From Schumannella soli (GTDB lineage: Bacteria > Actinomycetota > Actinomycetes > Actinomycetales > Microbacteriaceae), in NCBI RefSeq assembly GCF_006517435.1, contig NZ_VHQG01000002.1, forward strand, positions 255,390 to 319,389: DNA of 64,000 nt. Direction: 5' to 3'. The stretch's first letter is position 1. Each line of letters begins with the position of its first letter. Positions 35,376 through 45,395 of the stretch are shown here, piece by piece. Both the position numbers and the translations under genes were made by a program. The notes under the pieces are model-generated. The model had not been told where the DNA came from. It searched no databases and worked only from the letters and a program-made list of their open reading frames with translations.

Positions 35376-38372
35376 TCAGCGGATGGCCGGGTCGAGTGGG
35401 CGGTGGCGTGCGGCGACGTGCCGTGCGGCCTCGGTGCGGTTCGCGGCGCCGAGCTTGCGCAGGATCGCGGAGACGTGCACGCTCACCGTCTTGCGGCTGA
35501 TGAAGAGACGGTCGGCGATCTGGCCGTTGCTGAGCCCCTCGGCGACGAGGCCGAGCACCTCGACCTCGCGAGCGGTCAGATGCTCGGCGGTGCCGGCCGT
35601 CGCCGCCGACATCGCATCGTCACCCTCGTCCTTCGCGGCGACGGCGCGCGGGAACGCCTCGACCGTCACTCCCGCCGCGTGCAGCAGTTCGACGGCAGCT
35701 CCGCCGATCGCGCCCGCGTCGAGGGCTCGCGCCTCGGCGAGCAGCTCGTGAAGCGCGGCGACGGCTCGCGCGCGGGTGCGGTCGTCCCCGTCGCGCAGCA
35801 GGGCCTCCGCGGCGCCGAGGCGCACCCGCAGCACCACGGCGATCGGGGCGCCGCACTCCGGGTGGGCCGCGGCGGCGAGGGCCGCGTCCCAGAGCGCGAG
35901 GTCGTCACCGGCACCCGAGGCGCCGCCCAGCCAGGCCTCGGCCGCGCCGAGCCAGATCGTCGCGTTCGCGCCGTAGCCGTCGAGCTCGAGCCGGTGTCGC
36001 AGCGCGGTCTCCTGCTCGGCACCGGCGTGCGCGTCGCCGTCACGGCGGCGCAGCGCCGAGAGCGCCCGCGCCGCCGCGAGATCGGCGGGCAGCGCCCAGC
36101 CGGCGATGCGCTCCCGTTCGGTCGCGAATAGCGGGGCGAGCGCGGCCAGCGCCGCCTCCGGGTCGCCGAGCGCGAGATGCAGCTCGGCCAGATCGGCGGC
36201 CAGCGCGAGCCGCTCCTGCAGGTTCGAGTTGTCGGCGGCGGGGATGTCATCGGCCAGCCGCGATGCCGCTGCGAGGTCGCCGCGGTTCACGGCCGAGCGC
36301 AGCAGTTCACGGCGCAGGTAGGCCGCGAACTGGCTCGGCGGATCCTGGTCGAGTGCGGCCGAGGCGAGCGCGTCGGCGCGGTCCCACTCGCCGAGCGCGT
36401 AGAGCGGCTCGGCCGCGTTGACGGCGAGGATCGCGCCGGTCGAGCGCTCGACGCCGAGCTCGCGCGCGACCCGGTGCCCTTCCTCGGCGACCTCGAGCGC
36501 CTCGGCGAAGCGGCCGTGCACGTAGAGCGCATCCGACCAGTTCGTGTAGTACCGCAGTCGCGCCGAGGGGTCGGCCGCGGCGATCGCGCGCGCGAGCTCG
36601 AAATCGCGCTCCGCCTGCGCGAACTCGCCGTGCAGGGCGCGGGTGCCGCCGAGGATGGTCGCCGCGATCGAGCGCACCCGCGTCGCCTCCTCGGGGGCGA
36701 TGTCGAGGGCCGAGCCGGCCAGCTCGATCGCCGCGTGCGCGTCGCCGGTGATCATCGTCTCGGCGGCGAGCTCGACGCGGATCGAGGCTTCCAGTCGCGC
36801 GTCCGTTCCGGCGGGCAGCCGCTCGATCTCGGCCAGGGCGGCACGGTAGACGTCGAGCGATCCGGCCCGGTGGTCGTGCGTCAGCACCGTGCCGCGGATG
36901 CGCAGCAGTCGCGCCCGCAGCAGCGGGTCGTCACCGGGCACGGCGAGGGCGCGGTCGATCGCCGCGAGGGCGGGCGCGGTCGCGCCCGAGCTGCGCCAGG
37001 CGGACGCGACCCAGCTGAGCAGGGTCGCCAGGTCGGCGCCGGCGGTCGCGGCCGGGTCGCTGACGCGCGGCCACAGCGCGACGGCGCGCTCGCCGATGCG
37101 CGCGGCGGTCGCGTAGGCGCCGGTCTCGCGGCTGCAGGTCATCGCCTCGATCGCGTCGGCGAAGGCGCGCTCGTCGTCGCCCGCCGCGATGCGGTGCTCC
37201 GCGATGCTGACGACGCGCGCGGCTGTCGCACCGCCGACCTCCTTCAGCCGCTCGAGCGCATCCGCGTAGGCCGCGTGGGCGCGCAGCAGAGCGCCCGGCA
37301 GCACCTCCTCGAGCACGGCGTCGCGCACGAGCGCGTGCCGGAACACGTAGGTCGCGCCGTCGACGCGCAGCACGCCGACATCGCGGGCGCGGCGGATCGC
37401 CTCGTCGAAGTCGTCGCTGTCGAGCGGCGATACCGCTTCGGCCAGCGCGTGGTCGACGCGCGTGCCGCCGACCGCGAGCAGCCGCACGAGCGAGCGGGCG
37501 GTCTCGTCGAGGGTGCCGTAGCGCGCCAGCAGCACGGCGCGCAGCGGGTCGGGCACCTCGGCGGCCGCGACGTCGGTCGTCGCCAGCTCTTCGACGTAGA
37601 AGGGGATGCCCTCGCTGCGGCGGTGCAGCTCGGCCAGCGCCGCCGGGGTCGGCGTCCGACCGAGCACCTGCGCCGCCTGCTCCCGCACCTCGGCTCGGCT
37701 CAGTCGGCCGATCGTGAGCCGCTCGACCCGACGGCTGCGCTCGAACTCGGCCACGAGGGAGCGCAGCGCATCCCGCGACCACAGCTCGTCGTCGCGGAAG
37801 GTCAGCACGAGCAGCAGTGGAACGTCGTCGACGACCCGCGCGACCAGCCGCAGCAGGTCGAGAGTGCCGGGATCGGCCCAGTGCGCGTCTTCGATCACGA
37901 GCAGCAGCGGGCGCTGCTCGGCGAGGGTCGCGAACAGCCGGATGACGACGTCGCCGAGCACGTTGACCCCGCGCACCGCTCCGGTCGCGGCGCGGCCCTC
38001 CTCGTCGAGTCGATCGCCCTCGAGGAAGGCGCGGATGAACGGGGCGCCCGGCCCGGCGGCGTCGAGCACCGCATCGGAGCCGAACTCGAGCGCGAGGCAG
38101 CGCAGCAGCTCGGGCAGCGGGGCGTAGGGAGCCGACTCGGCGGCGAGGTCGACGCAGTGGCCGGTCGCGATGACGGGGGCCGGAGCGCCGGCGGCGAGCG
38201 CGGCGGCCGCGGCACGGTGCCGGGTCTCGGCGATCAGGCGCGATTTGCCGATCCCGGCCTCGCCCGCGACGAGCGCGATCCGCGTCGAGCCCGCTCGCGA
38301 TTCGGCCACGAGGGCGTCCAGGCGCGCCAGCTCGGCCTCACGGCCGATCATGCGGGGCGCCGCGCGATTCAC
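35376..38372 (-). CDS. LuxR family regulator with large N-terminal ATPase domain (LAL type)
   Basis: 998 residues from GTG 38372; an ATG at 38351 is the alternative. The N-terminus is an AAA_16 ATPase: [10 protein letters not shown], Walker A GEAGIGKS (residues 37-44), Walker [13 protein letters not shown] and an RALR-type sensor region. The middle 500 residues are TPR-like helical repeats rich in Ala and Leu. The last 65 residues are a LuxR helix-turn-helix ([35 protein letters not shown]). Such MalT-like proteins are ligand-responsive activators. No obvious target gene is adjacent. Confidence 0.9.
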   Translation of the reverse strand: MNRAAPRMIGREAELARLDALVAESRAGSTRIALVAGEAGIGKSRLIAETRHRAAAAALAAGAPAPVIATGHCVDLAAESAPYAPLPELLRCLALEFGSDAVLDAAGPGAPFIRAFLEGDRLDEEGRAATGAVRGVNVLGDVVIRLFATLAEQRPLLLVIEDAHWADPGTLDLLRLVARVVDDVPLLLVLTFRDDELWSRDALRSLVAEFERSRRVERLTIGRLSRAEVREQAAQVLGRTPTPAALAELHRRSEGIPFYVEELATTDVAAAEVPDPLRAVLLARYGTLDETARSLVRLLAVGGTRVDHALAEAVSPLDSDDFDEAIRRARDVGVLRVDGATYVFRHALVRDAVLEEVLPGALLRAHAAYADALERLKEVGGATAARVVSIAEHRIAAGDDERAFADAIEAMTCSRETGAYATAARIGERAVALWPRVSDPAATAGADLATLLSWVASAWRSSGATAPALAAIDRALAVPGDDPLLRARLLRIRGTVLTHDHRAGSLDVYRAALAEIERLPAGTDARLEASIRVELAAETMITGDAHAAIELAGSALDIAPEEATRVRSIAATILGGTRALHGEFAQAERDFELARAIAAADPSARLRYYTNWSDALYVHGRFAEALEVAEEGHRVARELGVERSTGAILAVNAAEPLYALGEWDRADALASAALDQDPPSQFAAYLRRELLRSAVNRGDLAAASRLADDIPAADNSNLQERLALAADLAELHLALGDPEAALAALAPLFATERERIAGWALPADLAAARALSALRRRDGDAHAGAEQETALRHRLELDGYGANATIWLGAAEAWLGGASGAGDDLALWDAALAAAAHPECGAPIAVVLRVRLGAAEALLRDGDDRTRARAVAALHELLAEARALDAGAIGGAAVELLHAAGVTVEAFPRAVAAKDEGDDAMSAATAGTAEHLTAREVEVLGLVAEGLSNGQIADRLFISRKTVSVHVSAILRKLGAANRTEAARHVAARHRPLDPAIR

Positions 38373-38449
38373 CTGCTCATGGTGCCACGCACCCCCGACA
38401 TCCTCCGGGGCGGGCGGGTGGCCGCCGGCCGCACGTCCTCGCGCGACGG

Positions 38450-38491
38450 AGCGGGGCGGGGATGCCCGTGCCGGCGCATCCCCGCCCCGCT
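38450..38491 (-). terminator. Strong terminator between a small ORF and the LAL regulator
   Basis: A perfect 16-pair stem, AGCGGGGCGGGGATGC with its complement, and a 10-base loop. It lies downstream of the small minus-strand gene at 38531 and upstream of the LuxR gene, separating the two units. Confidence 0.8.
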
Positions 38492-38530
38492 CGTCGTCAC
38501 CGGCGCCCCGGGCGCCGCGGTGCCCGGCGT

Positions 38531-38773
38531 TCAGCCGTGCACCGCGTGTCGGCTGCACTCCGACACCGCCCGAGGAGCGGACGTCCGGTGCGTCGGCGCG
38601 AGCAGCGAGCGCAGCGCCGCCGCGCCGCCGGACAGGAGGTGCTGACGGCCACGGTGGCGCTGTGTCGGAACGGCTCGCTCGCGGGCGATGCGGGCGCGCT
38701 CCGCCGCGAGCTCCAGCTCGTGCTCGTGGTGCTCACGGAGGTGGGAGAAGGAGAACTCGGTCACGATGCTCAT
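38531..38773 (-). CDS. Small hypothetical protein, charged helix at N-terminus
   Basis: 80 residues from ATG 38773 (a GTG at 38782 adds three). It begins [19 protein letters not shown] and continues as a His/Glu/Arg-rich helix ([15 protein letters not shown]), while the C-terminal half is Ser/Ala/Arg-rich without a pattern. Support for a real gene: protein-like N-terminus, a perfect terminator 40 bases after the stop, and no better frame on either strand. No family recognised. Confidence 0.5.
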   Translation of the reverse strand: MSIVTEFSFSHLREHHEHELELAAERARIARERAVPTQRHRGRQHLLSGGAAALRSLLAPTHRTSAPRAVSECSRHAVHG

Positions 38774-38867
38774 GACGACCACGATCCGCTCTGAGGCACG
38801 GGCGCGGCATCCGGAGGATGCCCTATTCGAGCGGCCTGCCTACCTCAGATCCGTCAGGTCGAGCGCT

Positions 38868-38873
38868 TACCCT
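38868..38873 (+). promoter_or_regulatory. -10 box of the permease operon, leaderless spacing
   Basis: TACCCT followed by six bases and the GTG at 38880. This spacing is the reason for choosing that start rather than a longer frame. Confidence 0.4.
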
Positions 38874-38879
38874 TCACGG

Positions 38880-39905
38880 GTGGTCCTGACGCGCGAGCCG
38901 ACGGTCGCGCCCTCGCGTCGGCGCACCCCCTGGCGCGCGCTCGTGATCCTCGCCGGAATCCTGGTGGTGCTGATCGGCGTGCGCGTCGCCACGCCGGGCA
39001 GCGGCATCAGCCTGACCGACATCGCGCAGGACTTCGTCACGCTCTCGCTCAGCGTCGTGATCGAGTCGCTGCCCTTCGTGATCCTCGGCGTGCTCATCTC
39101 GACCGTCGTGCAGCTCTGGGTGCCCGACCGCTGGTTCTTCGCCGTGCTGCCGCGCAACGGCCTGCTGCGCCGGGGCGTCCTCTCGCTGCTCGGCGTGCTG
39201 CTGCCGGTCTGCGAGTGCGGCAACGTGCCGCTCGCCCGCGGCCTCGTCGTGCGCGGGCTCAGCGTGCCCGAGGCGATGACCTTCCTGCTCGCGGCGCCGA
39301 TCCTCAACCCGATCACGATCGTCACCACCGTGCAGGCCTTCGGCTGGAGCGACGGGATCGTCGTCTGGCGGGTGCTCGGCGGCTTCCTCATCGCGAACGC
39401 GGTCGGCTGGCTGCTGACCCGGCATCCCGACCCCGACTCGCTGCTGACGCCCGATTTCCGGGCGGCCTGCGCCGCGCACGCCCACGACGTCGACGACCGC
39501 GCGCACCGGCTGCGCCGCGGCGCCGGCATGGTGACCGCCGAGATGAGCGCCGTGCTGCCGGCGCTGTTCGTGGGCTCGGCGCTCGCCGGGCTCATCCAGG
39601 TCGCGATCTCGCGCGAGGCCCTCGTCGCGCTCGGCGGCGACCCGGTGCTCAGCGTGCTGGCCCTCATGACGCTCGCCTTCGTCGTGGCCATGTGCTCGAA
39701 CGTCGACGCCTTCTTCGTGCTGTCGCTCGGCTCGACGTTCTCGCCGGGCGCGATCGTCGCCTTCCTCGTCTTCGGGCCGATGATCGACGTGAAGATGCTC
39801 GCGCTCATGCGCACGACCTTCACGGCGCGCACGCTCGTCGTGGTCACGGCCGTGGTCGCGCTCGCCGTCGCCGCCCTCGGATTGGGGTTGAACCTTGCGC
39901 GCTGA
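38880..39905 (+). CDS. Permease, YraQ/SO_0444 family (DUF318)
   Basis: 341 residues, eight or so membrane segments in two halves. The family motif LPVCECGNVPLARGL is present with the CECG at residues 111-114, and VAMCSNVDAFF is the matching piece in the second half. Relatives (B. subtilis YcgR, UPF0718) occur beside TIGR03943 proteins and are linked to metal or metalloid handling. The gene overlaps the next by 11 bases, so the two are made together. A metal or thiol-compound exporter is plausible; nothing here proves the substrate. Confidence 0.9.
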   Translation: MVLTREPTVAPSRRRTPWRALVILAGILVVLIGVRVATPGSGISLTDIAQDFVTLSLSVVIESLPFVILGVLISTVVQLWVPDRWFFAVLPRNGLLRRGVLSLLGVLLPVCECGNVPLARGLVVRGLSVPEAMTFLLAAPILNPITIVTTVQAFGWSDGIVVWRVLGGFLIANAVGWLLTRHPDPDSLLTPDFRAACAAHAHDVDDRAHRLRRGAGMVTAEMSAVLPALFVGSALAGLIQVAISREALVALGGDPVLSVLALMTLAFVVAMCSNVDAFFVLSLGSTFSPGAIVAFLVFGPMIDVKMLALMRTTFTARTLVVVTAVVALAVAALGLGLNLAR

Positions 39906-40734
39906 CCGTCTCGTGGCCCGGTGGATCGGACCGCTGCTCGCCCTCGTCGCCGTCGTCGCCACGCTCTGGCTCGCCGCGACCGGCAAGCTCGCGCTCTACA
40001 TCCACCCGCGCTACACGGTCTTCGCGGTCGTCATGGCGGTGATCGGCGGCGTCGCCGTGCTGGCGGGGTCGTTCTTCCTGCTGCGCAAGGACGCGAAGGA
40101 TGCGCGCGCCGCGGTTCATGATCACGCCGACCACGACCACGCCGACCACGCCGACCACAGCGACGCCGCGCACGACCACGACCACGACGAGATCGGCCCC
40201 GGCCTGCTCGCGCGCCCGCGCCTGCTGCGCTCGCTGACCGTCGGACGCGTGCTGATCATCGCCGGAGCACTCGTCGCCCTGCTCATCCTGCCGCCCGCCG
40301 CGCTGACCTCCGCGACCGCGCAGAACCGCGCTCTCGCGACCTCCGCCGACGCCCTGCAGGCGCCCGCCGCGAACCTCGTCGGCACCGACACCTCGAAGTT
40401 CACGGTCAAGGACTGGGCCTCGCTGCTGCGCTCCGGCGGCGAGAGCGCCGTCGCCGGGCAGACCGTGCAGATCAGCGGCTACCTGCTCGACAACGGCGAT
40501 GCGGATGTGGTCTACGTCGCCCGCCTCATGGTCACCTGCTGCGCCGTCGACGCCCAGCCGGTCGGCGTGCCCGTGTACCTGCCCGACTGGAAGAAGGACC
40601 ACAAGGCGAACAGCTGGGTGAAGCTGACCGGCAGGTTCCAGCAGAACCCGAGCGGATCCGGCGCCGTGCCGGTCGTGATCGTGCCGAGCGAGTTCGCCGG
40701 CATCTCCGAGCCCGACCAGCCCTACGTCTACTGA
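39895..40734 (+). CDS. TIGR03943 family membrane protein with His-rich linker (YcgQ-like)
   Basis: 279 residues with a TTG start at 39895, inside the end of the permease gene. Two N-terminal helices are followed by a His/Asp linker of about 25 residues (HADHDHADHADH and HDHDHDE) suited to bind Zn or Ni, another helix, and an outer domain with the family motif MVTCCAVDAQPVGVPVYLP. It is the usual partner of YraQ-type permeases. A role in metal trafficking across the membrane is inferred from the linker and from the Zur-linked homologues in Bacillus. Confidence 0.88.
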   Translation: MRADRLVARWIGPLLALVAVVATLWLAATGKLALYIHPRYTVFAVVMAVIGGVAVLAGSFFLLRKDAKDARAAVHDHADHDHADHADHSDAAHDHDHDEIGPGLLARPRLLRSLTVGRVLIIAGALVALLILPPAALTSATAQNRALATSADALQAPAANLVGTDTSKFTVKDWASLLRSGGESAVAGQTVQISGYLLDNGDADVVYVARLMVTCCAVDAQPVGVPVYLPDWKKDHKANSWVKLTGRFQQNPSGSGAVPVVIVPSEFAGISEPDQPYVY

Positions 40735-42206
40735 TGAGCGCCGAGCATCCCGCGCCGGGTCATCCACCCGACGACGCCATCGCGGCGGCCGCCGCCCGCG
40801 ACGCCGACGAGTACCACCTCGACCTCGGGCCCGAGCGCCGCCCGCTCGGCTGGCGCGGCACGCTCGCGATCGCCCTCGCCGGACTGCTCGTGGTCGTCGC
40901 GGGGCTCGCGCTCGGCAACGCCCTGCGCCCGCCGGGCATCGTGCGGGCCGACTTCGACGGCGCCGCGCTCATCGAGCAGCAGGGCGCCCGCGTCGTGCTG
41001 CACCTCGACCGTGCCGTCGACCGGCTGGCGACGAAGGATGTGACGGTCAGCCCGGCGGCGTCGTTCAGCGTGCAGCGCTCCGGCGCCGCCGTGACGCTGA
41101 CCTTCCCCGAGCGGCTGCGCTACGGAACCGACTACCGCGTGAGTCTGCGCGTGCCCGACGGGAAGGGCGGCACGTCCGCGACCGTCGAGCAGAGCATCCG
41201 CACCCCGTGGCCGAACGTCTACACCCTGCTGCGTGACGCTCCCGACCCGGATGCCGACCAGATCCTGTCGCGCTCGGTCGACGGGGGAGCGACGAAGGTC
41301 GCCTTCTCGGCCCCGCGCATCGCGCAGTACGCCGTGCTTCCGTCCCAGCTGGCGGTCGCCACCCTCGGCGACGCGGGTGACGCGACTCTGCAGCTTGTGA
41401 CCCTGCCCGAGGGCTCGAGTGACACGATCACGACGCCGCAGCACGCGTCCATCGACCTGCTGAAGAGCTCGGGACCGAGCGGACTGCTCGGCTACACGCT
41501 GACGACGCCGCCGGGGGTCGAGCCGGCCCTCGATCACGTGCTCGAGTTCTACGACCCGACGAGCTCGTCGGGCATCGGCACCGCCGTGACCGGCCTCGAC
41601 GGCGAGCCGCTCTCGGTGCTCGACTACGTCTGGGTGCCGGGCACGACCTCGCTCGTCGCCCAGGCGACCGACCAGTCGCTGCTGCTGATCGACCCGACGA
41701 AGTCCGCGAAGCCGGTGCCGCTCGGGGCCCACGGCGAGCTGCGCGGCTTCCTGCCGAACACGGCGACGGTCGTGGTCGCCGACCCCGACGGCGGCTCGAC
41801 GATCGACCTCACGACCGGCGAGACGACGCCGCTCGCGGTGCCCGAGGACGGGCAGCCGGCGGAGGACTACCGCGGCGAGGTCACGGTGCTCGACCGCGCC
41901 GGGCGCTACGTCGAGGTCGTCTCCTCGCCCGATTTCACCCGCGGCGCCACCGGCTTCCGGGTCGTGCTCGCCGGACCGGATGGCGGCAGGGTGCTGTACC
42001 AGCCCGCCGACGACGGCTCGCGCATCCGGCAGGCGTGCCTGTCGCCGAACGCGCAGTACCTCGCCGTCGAGGTCGTCTCGCCCGAGGGTCGCAGCGACGA
42101 CTACCCGCAGACGCCGTCGTTCACGGCCATCTCGACGAACATCGTGGATGTGTCGTCGGGCGCGGTCGCGCGCGGACTGCCCGGCTTCGATCCGTCCTGG
42201 TGCTGA
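40734..42206 (+). CDS. Membrane-anchored extracytoplasmic protein, Ig-like plus beta-propeller-like
   Basis: 490 residues. The ATG shares one base with the previous stop, so it is the third gene of the YraQ operon. A cytoplasmic tail of about 40 residues is followed by one helix (LAIALAGLLVVVAGLALG) and a large external domain. Its first 110 residues look like a bacterial Ig-like fold (VVLHLDRAVDRLATKDVTVSP, TLTFPERLRYGTDYRVSL); the rest has repeated strands with Asp turns like a WD40/TolB propeller. Function unknown; position suggests it assists the two membrane proteins. Confidence 0.75.
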   Translation: MSAEHPAPGHPPDDAIAAAAARDADEYHLDLGPERRPLGWRGTLAIALAGLLVVVAGLALGNALRPPGIVRADFDGAALIEQQGARVVLHLDRAVDRLATKDVTVSPAASFSVQRSGAAVTLTFPERLRYGTDYRVSLRVPDGKGGTSATVEQSIRTPWPNVYTLLRDAPDPDADQILSRSVDGGATKVAFSAPRIAQYAVLPSQLAVATLGDAGDATLQLVTLPEGSSDTITTPQHASIDLLKSSGPSGLLGYTLTTPPGVEPALDHVLEFYDPTSSSGIGTAVTGLDGEPLSVLDYVWVPGTTSLVAQATDQSLLLIDPTKSAKPVPLGAHGELRGFLPNTATVVVADPDGGSTIDLTTGETTPLAVPEDGQPAEDYRGEVTVLDRAGRYVEVVSSPDFTRGATGFRVVLAGPDGGRVLYQPADDGSRIRQACLSPNAQYLAVEVVSPEGRSDDYPQTPSFTAISTNIVDVSSGAVARGLPGFDPSWC

Positions 42207-42209
42207 GGA

Positions 42210-43076
42210 TCAGCCACCCGCGCGGGTGACCATCGTCACCCCGACCGCGCCCTCGAGCTCACGTCGCGTGAGCGTCACGGTGACCGCGCCGAGCTCGGCG
42301 AGCGAGCGCACGTGCGTGCCGCCGCAGGGGATGCGGGCCTCGCCCTCGGGCAGCTCGGCGACCCACCAGCGACGGTCGGTGAGGCCATCGCCGTCGCGGT
42401 CGATGCGGATGCGCGCGCCGCTCGTCGTCCATTCGGCGAGGATGCGGTCGACCTCGTCGCCGAGCGCCGCCAGGTCGGCCAGCGACTCGGGGTCGAACCC
42501 GGCCTTGCGCACGCTCTTGCCGACGCGGAACTCGTCGACCGAGCCGCCCTCGGTGATCGTCGAGGTCTCGATCGCGGTGCCGTCGAAATCGGGGGAGCCG
42601 AGCGCATCCGTGCGCCCCTCCTTGCGCCAGGCCCCCGCGAGCGCGCGGTTCAGCGCGAGGGACGCCAGGTGGCAGGCCGTGTGGCCGACGCTGAGCGCCT
42701 GACGGTGGTCGCTCTCGACCGCGATCAGGGCGGTGTCGCCCTCGGCGACCGCCGCATCCGCCGCCACCAGGTGCACCGCGACGAAGGCCCAGCCCTCGGT
42801 GCCCTTGCGCACGGGGATGTCGGCGCCGACGAACAGCTCGGTGGCGTCGGTCGCGCCGACCACGCAGTCGAGCACCTCGAGGGCCTCGCCGCCGACGACG
42901 AAGGCCGCACGGTCGGGCCCCTGGTCGGGCCAGCCCGCGTCGACCGGGTGCACGGGGGTGCGGTCGACGATCACCGCGAGCCGGTCGCCGTGCGGCTGCG
43001 TGTGCAGCACGGATGCCGTCTCCTCGATGGATCCGGACGCGTAGGTGACGATGGTGTCGCGCAAGGGAAGAGTCAC
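42210..43076 (-). CDS. AlaX-like tRNA editing hydrolase (alanyl-tRNA editing domain)
   Basis: 288 residues. The GTG at 43076 is chosen because TAGCGT (43084-43089) lies exactly seven bases before it; GTG 43085 is also in frame. The zinc site of the AlaRS editing domain is present: GHTACHLAS (H-x3-H) and PCGGTHVRSLAELG (Cys and His). Free-standing proteins of this type hydrolyse Ser or Gly mischarged on tRNA-Ala. N-terminal 120 residues form the C-Ala-like barrel. It converges on the gene ending at 42206. Confidence 0.87.
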   Translation of the reverse strand: MTLPLRDTIVTYASGSIEETASVLHTQPHGDRLAVIVDRTPVHPVDAGWPDQGPDRAAFVVGGEALEVLDCVVGATDATELFVGADIPVRKGTEGWAFVAVHLVAADAAVAEGDTALIAVESDHRQALSVGHTACHLASLALNRALAGAWRKEGRTDALGSPDFDGTAIETSTITEGGSVDEFRVGKSVRKAGFDPESLADLAALGDEVDRILAEWTTSGARIRIDRDGDGLTDRRWWVAELPEGEARIPCGGTHVRSLAELGAVTVTLTRRELEGAVGVTMVTRAGG

Positions 43077-43170
43077 CCGGCTCACGCTACCCGCGCGGAT
43101 CGCGGCAGGCGGTGATCGGGACGATCGGTCGAGTCGAGCGGATGATCCGCCGCGCGGTGATACTGGGGCG

Positions 43171-43596
43171 ATGATCTCGACGCGGCTGGCCGGCGAGCTG
43201 CGCGAGGCCGGGCTGCGCTGGGATCCGATCTCGGGCGATGCCTTCCAGATCGCCGGGGGCGAGTTCGAGGGCGACGTCTTCACCGTCAGCGACATGACGA
43301 TCGAGCCGCACCACTACGAGACGGGCACGGTTCTCGGCTTCAACGGCACGACCGAGTGGGCGCTCGACTCGGTCGCGCTCGAGGATGCGCTGTGGCTGCC
43401 GCGCGAGGATCAGCTGCGTGAGCTGCTGCGCGGCTCCTTCCTCGCGCTCGAGCGCCGCGTCGACATCACCCGCGTCGCGATCGTCGAGTACCGGGTCACG
43501 ATCGAACTTGCCGGGTCGCGTCACGATTTCCGTGCCGACGACGCGGCCGAGGCCTACGGCCGCGCACTTCTCGCGCTCATCCGCGCCGCGGGCTGA
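43171..43596 (+). CDS. Conserved hypothetical protein
   Basis: 141 residues from ATG 43171; the frame is open to 43045 but the added part is a shadow of the AlaX gene. It begins MISTRLAGELREAGLRWDP and has mixed alpha/beta character, with TEWALDSVALEDALWLPRE and LGFNGTTEW as the most structured stretches. No signal peptide or helix crosses the membrane. Similar actinobacterial proteins are sometimes labelled pilus assembly CpaE, a label I would not trust. It overlaps the convergent TetR gene by 20 bases. Confidence 0.75.
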   Translation: MISTRLAGELREAGLRWDPISGDAFQIAGGEFEGDVFTVSDMTIEPHHYETGTVLGFNGTTEWALDSVALEDALWLPREDQLRELLRGSFLALERRVDITRVAIVEYRVTIELAGSRHDFRADDAAEAYGRALLALIRAAG

Positions 43597-44218
43597 GCCG
43601 CGCGCGCTCGGGGAGATCTCCCGTCGTCGCGCGCGTGATCCACGGCTGCAGCGCCGTCTCGGCCGCGGCACGGTGGTCGGCGGCGTCGACCGGCTCGCTC
43701 GCGATGACCTCCACGACCTGGCGGCCCCAGAAGACGGCCTCGAGCAGGGTCGTCAGCCGCGCCGGATCCGCGTCGGATCGCAGCTCCCCGAGCTGCACGG
43801 CCTCGCCCAGGTGGCGGCGCAGCGCCGCGACCCAGTCGTCATCGGCCGCCCAGTCGGGCGCTGCGGCGCCGCGGGCCGAGAGCCGACCCCAGAACCCGAC
43901 CACGACGTGCGCCTCGTCGCGGGTCTCCTTCGTCAGCGGCAGCATCTCGGTCACGATCGCGTCGACCGCCGCCAGCCCGCGCAGGCCGTCGGCCGTCGAC
44001 GTGATGCGGCGGTTCGTGCGGGCGACGACCGCATCCATCGCCGCATCGATCACGGCGTCGAAGCCCGAGAAGTAGTGCCAGAGCGCTCCCGTGGCCACCC
44101 CGAGCTCCTGCGCGACGGCGCGACTCGTGGCCGCCGCGTAGCCGTCACGCGCGGTGACCCGCAGGAAGGCATCGACGATCTCGTGGCGTCGCACGTCGTG
44201 GTCGACCTTCTTCGGCAC
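43577..44218 (-). CDS. TetR/AcrR family transcriptional regulator
   Basis: 213 residues from GTG 44218; the frame is open to 44362. The helix-turn-helix is TSRAVAQELGVATGALWHYF, preceded by the conserved start VDHDVRRHEIVDAFLRVTARDGYA. The C-terminal domain resembles the BetI-like TetR_C_6 type (LLEAVFWGRQVVEV). There is no obvious divergent target: the upstream gene at 44313 is on the same strand. The last 20 bases overlap the convergent gene at 43171. Confidence 0.88.
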   Translation of the reverse strand: MPKKVDHDVRRHEIVDAFLRVTARDGYAAATSRAVAQELGVATGALWHYFSGFDAVIDAAMDAVVARTNRRITSTADGLRGLAAVDAIVTEMLPLTKETRDEAHVVVGFWGRLSARGAAAPDWAADDDWVAALRRHLGEAVQLGELRSDADPARLTTLLEAVFWGRQVVEVIASEPVDAADHRAAAETALQPWITRATTGDLPERARLSPRRG

Positions 44219-44312
44219 CCGCCCATCCTGCCCGACGCCGCCGGCGCGGGGAGCGTCGCCGTGGGGTGACGCGCGGGCGTCCACGAGCTCGGCGCTCCCG
44301 CGCACGTCGAGG

Positions 44313-45395
44313 TCAGGTCGGCGGGGTCGCCTCGTCCGTCGGATGGCGTGGGCGGTCGTCACCGGAGTCGGCCGCGGCGTCCGTCCCGGTCTCGCGGAAC
44401 GCCGCCGGGCCGCCGGGTTCCGCGGCCGGAGCGCCCGGGTGCCCTCCGGCGACCGCGAAGGCCGCGCCGCCGAATCGGCCCGTCCCCGGGCGGCCGACCG
44501 GCCGCGAGCGACGGCGCCGGCGGACGATGACCAGCACCACGCCGCCGATGATCGCGAGCGCGAGGAGCCACGGCGTCAGGGCGCCGAGCACCACCAGGAA
44601 GCCCGCCCAGAAGGCGAGGAAGGCGCCCCATCCGGCGGCGAGCCCGTCGAGGAAGCTCTGCGGCTTCGGGGTCGGAGCCGCGGCGGGCGAGAGCAGGTCG
44701 AGGCTGATCGTCGACAGCGCGACCTGGTCGTCGAGTCCGCGCTTCTGCGCCTGCAGCGCCTCGAGCTCGGCCTGGCGCTGACTGAGCGCGGTCTCCAGGG
44801 CGACGAGGTCGGCCGTGGTGCCCGACTTCGCGAGCAGTGCCGTGAGCCGGTCGACCGAGGTCTGCAGCGCGGCGATGCGCGCATCCGTATCGCGCACGGT
44901 CGCCGTGACGTCGTCGCTCGTGAGCTCGATCGATTCGAGATGGCCGAGCTTCTTCAGCTTCGGCAGCGTCGCGTCGAGCCGGTCGGCGGGGATGCGCAGC
45001 GTCAGCTGCGCCGAGGCGGGTGCATCGGCGCTCGCCGCCTGCTCCTGCCGACCGTCGACCCGGCCGCCCGCGTCCGTCGTCAGTGCGACGGCGGCGTCGG
45101 CGGTCGCGCCGGGGTCGTCGACCGTGAGCGTGATGCTCCCGGTGGTCACGACCGAGCGTGCCGGGTCGGCCGTGACCGGCGCGACCGCGGGATCCGAGGT
45201 GCCCGACGCGGCGGAGCCGCCACCCGCGACGCCGCTCTGCGTCGAGCCGTCGACGCCCGAATCCTGCGCCGAGGAGTCAGGGCCGCGCTGCCCGGAGTCG
45301 GCCTGATCCGCACGCGAGCCGGACGAGCCGGCGGAGCACCCGGCGAGGGCGACGACGAGCGCTGCGGCGCCGAGAAGAAGGGGAATTCGCCTCAT
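44313..45395 (-). CDS. DUF4349 lipoprotein with membrane anchor
   Basis: 360 residues. Signal peptide with lipobox LVVALAGCS, Cys20, then a Ser/Gly/Ala linker to about residue 85. The DUF4349 domain follows (SITLTVDDPGATADAAVAL, AQLTLRIPADRLDATLPKL, LGHLESIELTSDDVT) with a coiled coil (IAALQTSVDRLTALL to LEALQAQKRGL). A helical membrane segment (LLALAIIGGVVLVIV), Arg-rich stop and a disordered cytoplasmic tail complete it. The protein is thus attached at both ends. Members are widespread in actinobacteria; function is not known. Confidence 0.9.
   Translation of the reverse strand: MRRIPLLLGAAALVVALAGCSAGSSGSRADQADSGQRGPDSSAQDSGVDGSTQSGVAGGGSAASGTSDPAVAPVTADPARSVVTTGSITLTVDDPGATADAAVALTTDAGGRVDGRQEQAASADAPASAQLTLRIPADRLDATLPKLKKLGHLESIELTSDDVTATVRDTDARIAALQTSVDRLTALLAKSGTTADLVALETALSQRQAELEALQAQKRGLDDQVALSTISLDLLSPAAAPTPKPQSFLDGLAAGWGAFLAFWAGFLVVLGALTPWLLALAIIGGVVLVIVRRRRRSRPVGRPGTGRFGGAAFAVAGGHPGAPAAEPGGPAAFRETGTDAAADSGDDRPRHPTDEATPPT

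Noticed and set aside
40734-42206. Beta-lactamase inhibitor or peptidase assignment for the third gene of the YraQ unit
   Set aside because: No catalytic motif is visible; only the fold type can be guessed.
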